Positions 59,918 through 64,000 of a stretch of DNA of 64,000 nt are shown here, piece by piece. Position numbers and translations under genes: made by a program. The DNA comes from DASRAJ01 sp035638255 (GTDB taxonomy: Bacteria; Bacteroidota; Bacteroidia; Chitinophagales; UBA10324): contig DASRAJ010000098.1 of the NCBI GenBank assembly GCA_035638255.1, forward strand, positions 124,001 to 188,000. Direction: 5' to 3'. The first letter of the stretch is position 1. Each line of letters begins with the position of its first letter. The notes below the pieces were generated by a model that made no database searches, was not told the DNA's origin, and saw only the letters and a list, made by a program, of their open reading frames with translations.

Positions 59918-61351
59918 TCAATCAATCTTAACGATTCTTTTTTCAAATGCTTTGCCGTTTATCACAACATGAATCATATAGACACCAGCCGGAAGAGTGC
60001 TTGCATTTACAGAGTAATTAACCAATCCCTCTTCTTTGCTTGCTCCGTCCTGTATGGTCAAAATGTGCTGGCCAAAAACATTATAGAGATCTATACTGAC
60101 AATAGCGCCTTGATTGAGCTCAATAGCGACTTCAAAAGTTTCTAAAAATGGATTAGGTCTTACGACAAGTTCCGAATTAGGAATACTAATGTGATGGGAT
60201 TGATCATTACTTTGTCTGAAAATATCCGTGCCCCAGCATCCATCTATGGAAGCATGAAAGTGGCTTCCCTCAGATGCATTAAATCCGATCTCTAGCATTA
60301 CGCTATTTCCCGCATGATACGACGAATAAACCCCCGATGTAATGATTGAAGTTGAAGTTATTTCATCGCTTGCCTGGTAATAGTATTCAGAATTTTGGGT
60401 ACCAGATAAACTTAAAGTTGATGCACATGACGAAAGCAAAGGACAACTTAAGTAGTCCCGATCAGAGAGAGCCGAGGCGTGCATAACATCATCTTGATCA
60501 TTTGTGAAGTTTGTTCTGCAAGATGAACTACTATAACTCATGAAATTTGTAATCGGTGGCGAGTAAGTATCCCCATTTCCGTCAGTACATGATCCGCTAT
60601 ATAAGCAATTGGATTCGCTTCCACAGCCACTTGTTGTATTCACACCAGGGTCTGCGGGTGTATCGCAAATATCATCTCCGGCTGTGTTGCAATTTGAGCC
60701 GTCAACCTTTTCATTGCAGGGGTGCCAAAAGGTGCAATCATTACCTTTTCCAAAAGTGTGGAATAGAGAGAAGTAATGTCCAATCTCGTGGATGTGTGTG
60801 GTATTGCCTCCTGTCACACAACTGTTTTTGAAAATTGCCCGATCTACACTTGGAGGATTTCTTGAATAACCACAAACACTTGTGCCATCGTCGATGACTG
60901 AATTAAAACAATAAATGTTAATCACATTAGCAACATCATGGTCCGAACAGAAGGATTCTTCGTTGTCAGAGTCAAAATTATAGTTGGCGCTGCTGTTAAT
61001 CCACTCTGGCTGCCCACATTGGAAAAACTGAATTTTTGCGTCTAAAAAATTTGTGTTAAGGTCATTGAGTATAGTTATGAGGTCGGCTTCAGTAAGGCCT
61101 CCGCTGCCATCATTTTCTCTCACAACATGGAATTGAACAGGAGCATAAAAGTAACTGATGCTCCGTTCCTGCTTCAATTGATCTGCAAGTTGTCTGCGTG
61201 ACTCACGTGTCCGATAATAATAATCAAGTTGTTCCTGAGAAATTTTGGTTCCGCATTCCTTTGTTTGAGCGTGCACGCACATAGTAAGTATCTCAATAGT
61301 AAACAGAACTATTAAGCATTTATTTTTTGAAATTATAGATAGCTTTTTCAT
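59918..61351 (-). CDS. T9SS-secreted M43 (pappalysin-like) zinc metalloprotease
   Basis: A 477-residue protease. Signal ~1-28 (ending CVHAQ). The catalytic domain (~70-300) holds the zinc motif HEIGHYFSLFH near residue 190, the HExxHxxxxxH of metzincins with Ser in place of the usual Gly, and the Met-turn ITNFMSYS near 270. Cysteines around it fit the disulfides of the family. The sorting domain (~395-477) has LVVRPNPFLETFEVAI. It should digest extracellular proteins. It lies 13 bases after the upstream gene of the block and 34 bases before the mosaic protein gene, so these three look co-transcribed. Confidence 0.92.
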   Translation of the reverse strand: MKKLSIISKNKCLIVLFTIEILTMCVHAQTKECGTKISQEQLDYYYRTRESRRQLADQLKQERSISYFYAPVQFHVVRENDGSGGLTEADLITILNDLNTNFLDAKIQFFQCGQPEWINSSANYNFDSDNEESFCSDHDVANVINIYCFNSVIDDGTSVCGYSRNPPSVDRAIFKNSCVTGGNTTHIHEIGHYFSLFHTFGKGNDCTFWHPCNEKVDGSNCNTAGDDICDTPADPGVNTTSGCGSESNCLYSGSCTDGNGDTYSPPITNFMSYSSSSCRTNFTNDQDDVMHASALSDRDYLSCPLLSSCASTLSLSGTQNSEYYYQASDEITSTSIITSGVYSSYHAGNSVMLEIGFNASEGSHFHASIDGCWGTDIFRQSNDQSHHISIPNSELVVRPNPFLETFEVAIELNQGAIVSIDLYNVFGQHILTIQDGASKEEGLVNYSVNASTLPAGVYMIHVVINGKAFEKRIVKID

Positions 61352-61364
61352 GGTGCTGCCCTCC

Positions 61365-62480
61365 TTATTTTGAGTTGATCTGTAATGATTTCAATTGTGC
61401 CTCGAGGAGTTCGATCTTCTTATCCTGCTCGATAACATACAGAGTCAATTCTTCGATCTTCTCCATCATTCGCTTCGACATGTCTCCTAAAGCTAATCCA
61501 TTTGCTTCTATATCTTTGGCCGAAGGCATATCCGGTAAGTGTCCGGTATTTTGAATCTGTATTTCGACTTCACGAAGAGGAAGTAGTTTATAATTATTTT
61601 GAAACACATAGTCCGGCCAATTAGAAGCATTTTCTACCATTATTTCTTCGCAAGCGATTTTGCCGGTAACACTTAGTTTATATCCAGTTTTACCGGTTTC
61701 ACCACCTACTCTCAATTCTTCAGCGAATGTTTTACTGCCAGAGAAATACCCTGCCCATGCATCCTCGCCTGATGCTTCTCCAAATACTCCATAATTGGAA
61801 TTTCCCGCACCTGCACCGGATGCATAACCATAAACACCGTACTGAGTGCTGATACCTGATGAAGAAAATGCATTGCCTGCAACTCCAAAAACCTTAGCTC
61901 CAGATGCTGCTCCTGAGGTAGCCTTAGAATAAATTCCAAACTTGTCTCCTGTGCTAAGATCACTCACCTCATTATAGATACCATAATTGGTTGCAGTTCC
62001 GGCGTCGTAATTATTATAAAAGTATGCACTCCTTGTGTAGCCGGTATTTAAAACATGAAATTTATAGGAAGGCGTAGATGTGCCCACCCCTACACTTCCA
62101 TACACCATTAAACCATCTGTGGGAGGTGTTTCGCCCGGTCCAAATCCGATCATAGTTCCACCATTAGTTTTTACCATAAGTTTCGTAACGCCACTGACGG
62201 AGACCTGGAAGGGATTCGTATTGACGTCTGACTTGACTTGTAACTTCGAGCTGGGTGAAGTCGTGCCGATACCTACTTTACCACTTGACGTTATTCGAAG
62301 ACGTTCGCTACCGTTAGTCTTAATGACAAGATCCTTAAAAACTGAGCTTGATGTTGTGCCCAGAAAATTTTGTGAGGTCACGTCGGAATTACCAGTGAGA
62401 GACCATTGTGCATTTACATTTGATACTTTGATCATCATGAGGGCTGCGACAATGCCCAGAACAAGAATTTGGTTTTTCAT
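61365..62480 (-). CDS. Secreted repeat protein (VGIGTTSP type) with C-terminal coiled coil
   Basis: A 371-residue protein. Signal ~1-24 (ending VNAQ). Repeats SGKVGIGTTSPSSKLQV, SVGVGTSTPSYKFHV and TGYKLSVTGKIACEEI are typical of Bacteroidota proteins related to phage tail-fibre or S74-chaperone contexts. The middle is Gly/Ala/Tyr-rich (NYGVFGEASGEDAWAGYF). The C-terminal helix MMEKIEELTLYVIEQDKKIELLEAQ is a coiled coil for trimer formation. There is no type A sorting domain, and the S74 self-cleavage motif is not recognised. First gene of the secreted block; its promoter carries the shared palindrome. Confidence 0.85.
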   Translation of the reverse strand: MKNQILVLGIVAALMMIKVSNVNAQWSLTGNSDVTSQNFLGTTSSSVFKDLVIKTNGSERLRITSSGKVGIGTTSPSSKLQVKSDVNTNPFQVSVSGVTKLMVKTNGGTMIGFGPGETPPTDGLMVYGSVGVGTSTPSYKFHVLNTGYTRSAYFYNNYDAGTATNYGIYNEVSDLSTGDKFGIYSKATSGAASGAKVFGVAGNAFSSSGISTQYGVYGYASGAGAGNSNYGVFGEASGEDAWAGYFSGSKTFAEELRVGGETGKTGYKLSVTGKIACEEIMVENASNWPDYVFQNNYKLLPLREVEIQIQNTGHLPDMPSAKDIEANGLALGDMSKRMMEKIEELTLYVIEQDKKIELLEAQLKSLQINSK

Positions 62481-62522
62481 CGTAGTTTAATTTAGAGTTA
62501 AAGAATGATTTTATTATCGGGA

Positions 62523-62570
62523 CAAATGTGTAATTACTAAAAGCCATGCGTCAATCGCCAACAGTGGTGA
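62523..62570 (-). promoter_or_regulatory. Promoter with TCACC-N6-GGCGA palindrome joined to the -33 box
   Basis: Minus strand: TCACC-N6-GGCGA (62570-62555), TTG (62554-62552), 21 bases, CACATTTG (62530-62523), 42 bases before the ATG at 62480. The architecture is the same as at 51905-51952. Confidence 0.6.
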
Positions 62571-62619
62571 TTTTGATTGTACTGTTTTCAAGAAGAGAAA
62601 TTCCAGTTAGCTTTTTCAT
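62551..62619 (-). CDS. Possible 22-residue leader peptide
   Basis: ATG at 62619 with the leader TAACCTAAAACTTCCAACA, resembling the leader of the gene at 51867 (AACCTAAAAACTAAAAACA). It codes MKKLTGISLLENSTIKITTVGD and stops inside the palindromic promoter element. It could be a small peptide, a remnant of a gene start or chance. Low confidence. Confidence 0.25.
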   Translation of the reverse strand: MKKLTGISLLENSTIKITTVGD

Positions 62620-62709
62620 TGTTGGAAGTTTTAGGTTAGTAGATGATTTTATGATCAAATTTTTTTCTTGTATGATTTTTCTTCCTCCGGAAATCGTCTC
62701 AAAAATATC

Positions 62710-62731
62710 TTGACAATACCCTTCTTGTCAA
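62710..62731. promoter_or_regulatory. Palindrome TTGACAA-N8-TTGTCAA, possible operator
   Basis: A perfect 7-bp inverted repeat (62710-62716 with 62725-62731) lies in the 358-base gap between divergent genes. A CCCTT/AAGGG dyad (62735-62753) follows. A -7 box TAGATTTG is at 62804-62811, 27 bases before the propeller gene ATG. Confidence 0.45.
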
Positions 62732-62838
62732 TTACCCTTTTGTGTAATAAGGGCGTTACCCTGTAGAAATTACTTTGACTAAGAATCTCTTTGAGGAAAT
62801 TATTAGATTTGAGGAGCCCTAACCTCTTTGCAATCCAA

Positions 62839-64000
62839 ATGGATTTTTTGTTGAGAAGAATCGCTGCCGTTTTAGTTTTCGATTTACTGTCGCACATCCT
62901 CTGCGCACAGGATTTTATCAGAGATAATTTTATGGTGCGGCAATTTAGTTCTGCAGAAGGATACCAGCATAGCGGGATAACGCACATCACGCAGGATGAG
63001 CTTGGCATCATGTGGTTCGGGTCGAGCAGGGGTTTAGCAAGCTTTGACGGATACAAGTTTCATCATTATAACTATGATCCGAATGATCGCAACTCCATGG
63101 CTCCCGGTTGGATCACCTCGTTGCATGCGGATCAAAATGGATTGATCTGGTTTACCACCATTCCGCAGTATGGCACACAAGTCTTAAATACGAAAACAGG
63201 AAAGCTTTTAAGATATCTTCCGAACTCGAATGATTCGCTATTGTCCGATGCACTTCGAATGACAATTGACAAAAATGGAAACACCTGGATCAGAAGTCTC
63301 AATCACTCGATCGTTAAGATTGATTCACGCGATCAACCTATTCATCGGTTTTTTCCTCAGCAGTTTTGTGAATGCAATTTTGAAATCAGAGACCTTGCTT
63401 TGGATCATTCGGATAAATTATGGGTTTTATCTGAAGACCATCTTATTGCTCTCGAACCCGAAAGCAAAGGATCAACCTGCTTTAAAGTTCCTGATACTTC
63501 ACAAAGAGAACTTCGTCATTACTGGAAACTTGTCCCTGATCATTCTGGAAATATTTGGCTGCTGTATAACAATTCAGTTTATCAATTCAATCACCACACA
63601 AAGGAGTTTAAGCCATATCGGAAAATTCTTGAGGATATTGGACTCTCACGCGAAACTGTACTTACAGACATCATTGTTGATTCAAGAAATCGCTTGTGGG
63701 CAGTTGACAGGTCTGGAAATTTTTTTGTCGTTTATATAAACTCCGATAAAACATTCAAATTCCGTTTCGAACCAGATGTCAAAAAAGAAAAGTCTGACTA
63801 CTGCATTTATGAAGACCGAACCATGAATATCTGGATCGGACACGATAGCACAATATTGCTCTTGCAGCCCAAACCATTTCCGATCCACTCTATAGATGTC
63901 ACTTCATCTTTCCAAAGTTCGCTTGCATCAAAGACAATGGATATAGGAGTTTACCTCGGGTTTGAAGAGAATGAGAATATTTGGTTTTACACCGCAACCT
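62839..64000 (+). CDS. Two-component regulator propeller sensor, 5' part (runs off window)
   Basis: An open frame from the ATG at 62839 to the window end (387 codons seen). A signal-like N-terminus (LLRRIAAVLVFDLLSHILCAQ) is followed by repeats of the regulator-propeller motif: ITQDELGIMWFGSSRGL, LHADQNGLIWFTTI, TIDKNGNTWIRS, VPDHSGNIWLLYNNS, IVDSRNRLWAVD and YEDRTMNIWIGHDS. Such periplasmic propellers precede a Y_Y_Y domain, a membrane helix and a histidine kinase or DNA-binding output; those parts lie outside the window. The gene is divergent from the secreted-protein block and might control it. Confidence 0.88.
   Translation, partial: MDFLLRRIAAVLVFDLLSHILCAQDFIRDNFMVRQFSSAEGYQHSGITHITQDELGIMWFGSSRGLASFDGYKFHHYNYDPNDRNSMAPGWITSLHADQNGLIWFTTIPQYGTQVLNTKTGKLLRYLPNSNDSLLSDALRMTIDKNGNTWIRSLNHSIVKIDSRDQPIHRFFPQQFCECNFEIRDLALDHSDKLWVLSEDHLIALEPESKGSTCFKVPDTSQRELRHYWKLVPDHSGNIWLLYNNSVYQFNHHTKEFKPYRKILEDIGLSRETVLTDIIVDSRNRLWAVDRSGNFFVVYINSDKTFKFRFEPDVKKEKSDYCIYEDRTMNIWIGHDSTILLLQPKPFPIHSIDVTSSFQSSLASKTMDIGVYLGFEENENIWFYTAT

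Noticed and set aside
56152..59946. Longer start (59946) for the mosaic protein, overlapping the M43 protease gene
   Set aside because: The ATG at 59883 begins MKPLPISQRI with a proper signal peptide and removes the overlap.
50044..62480. Block of large secreted genes considered as a mobile island
   Set aside because: No integrase, transposase, tRNA or direct-repeat border seen, and composition looks like the rest.
62655..63056. Minus-strand open frame of 133 codons
   Set aside because: Antisense to the start of the propeller sensor, whose repeats continue to the window end in the other strand.

Overview
The window is chromosomal DNA of a member of the Bacteroidota, most likely an uncultivated relative of the Chitinophagales/Saprospirales group. 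Supporting evidence: at least ten secreted proteins end in a type IX secretion (T9SS) type A sorting domain with a PNP-type motif; DUF5777 and DUF2721 proteins, Uma2, PurS and a class of small antitoxin-like proteins are present; Shine-Dalgarno sites are weak; and several promoters match the Bacteroidota form TTTG-N19..21-TAnnTTTG. There are no prophages, insertion sequences, CRISPR arrays or rRNA genes. Base composition looks even (low forties percent G+C), so I see no obvious island.

Layout. 1-5.5 kb (minus strand): start of an MBL-fold hydrolase, ArsR regulator, tsaB, a secreted M28 peptidase, a CtpA-type S41 protease and Uma2. 5.7-12.1 kb: an unknown membrane protein, zapA with a coiled-coil partner and pheT, a DUF2721 protein, tRNA-Ser(GCT), tRNA-Pro(TGG) and dnaA. 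12.6-19.3 kb: methylmalonyl-CoA mutase large subunit, an IscA-type protein, a lone Hpt protein, a T9SS cargo protein, fumC and an antitoxin-like protein. 19.5-30.8 kb: T9SS cargo, DedA, an assimilatory APS reductase, an inositol-monophosphatase-type enzyme, lnt, rsmI, a second M28 peptidase, purS and pssA. 31-41.7 kb: sodium:solute symporter, M23 peptidase, Bcp peroxiredoxin, a four-gene envelope cassette (Reelin-like protein, cytochrome-like lipoprotein, YceI, DUF5777 barrel), a LexA-like regulator, a LVIVD-repeat cargo protein and a PAP2-like membrane protein. 41.8-49.8 kb: rpoN, two amidohydrolase-family proteins, a MazF-type toxin-antitoxin pair and an alpha/beta hydrolase. 50-62.5 kb: five consecutive minus-strand genes for large secreted proteins. 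62.8 kb to the end: the 5' part of a two-component propeller sensor read in the opposite direction.

How it works together. Housekeeping genes (translation, division, replication initiation, lipid and fumarate metabolism) are interleaved with an envelope and secretion gene set. Two genes of the 50-62.5 kb block share the same promoter architecture: a TCACC-N6-GGYGA palindrome directly joined to the -33 box, then N21 and CAnnTTTG. This suggests one dedicated activator.

The most unusual small-scale pattern is a set of short imperfect repeats, mostly rich in stop triplets, lying at the stop codons of otherwise ordinary genes (suhB, rsmI, lnt, an M28 peptidase, rpoN, an amidohydrolase). Similar repeats lie inside the signal-peptide codons of two secreted enzymes; one of these tracts has 7-bp units plus a 9-base homopolymer and could switch the gene on and off. 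The four-gene cassette at 35-38 kb, with altered cytochrome-type motifs (CX4CH and CX9CH), is the best candidate for a little-described protein system.
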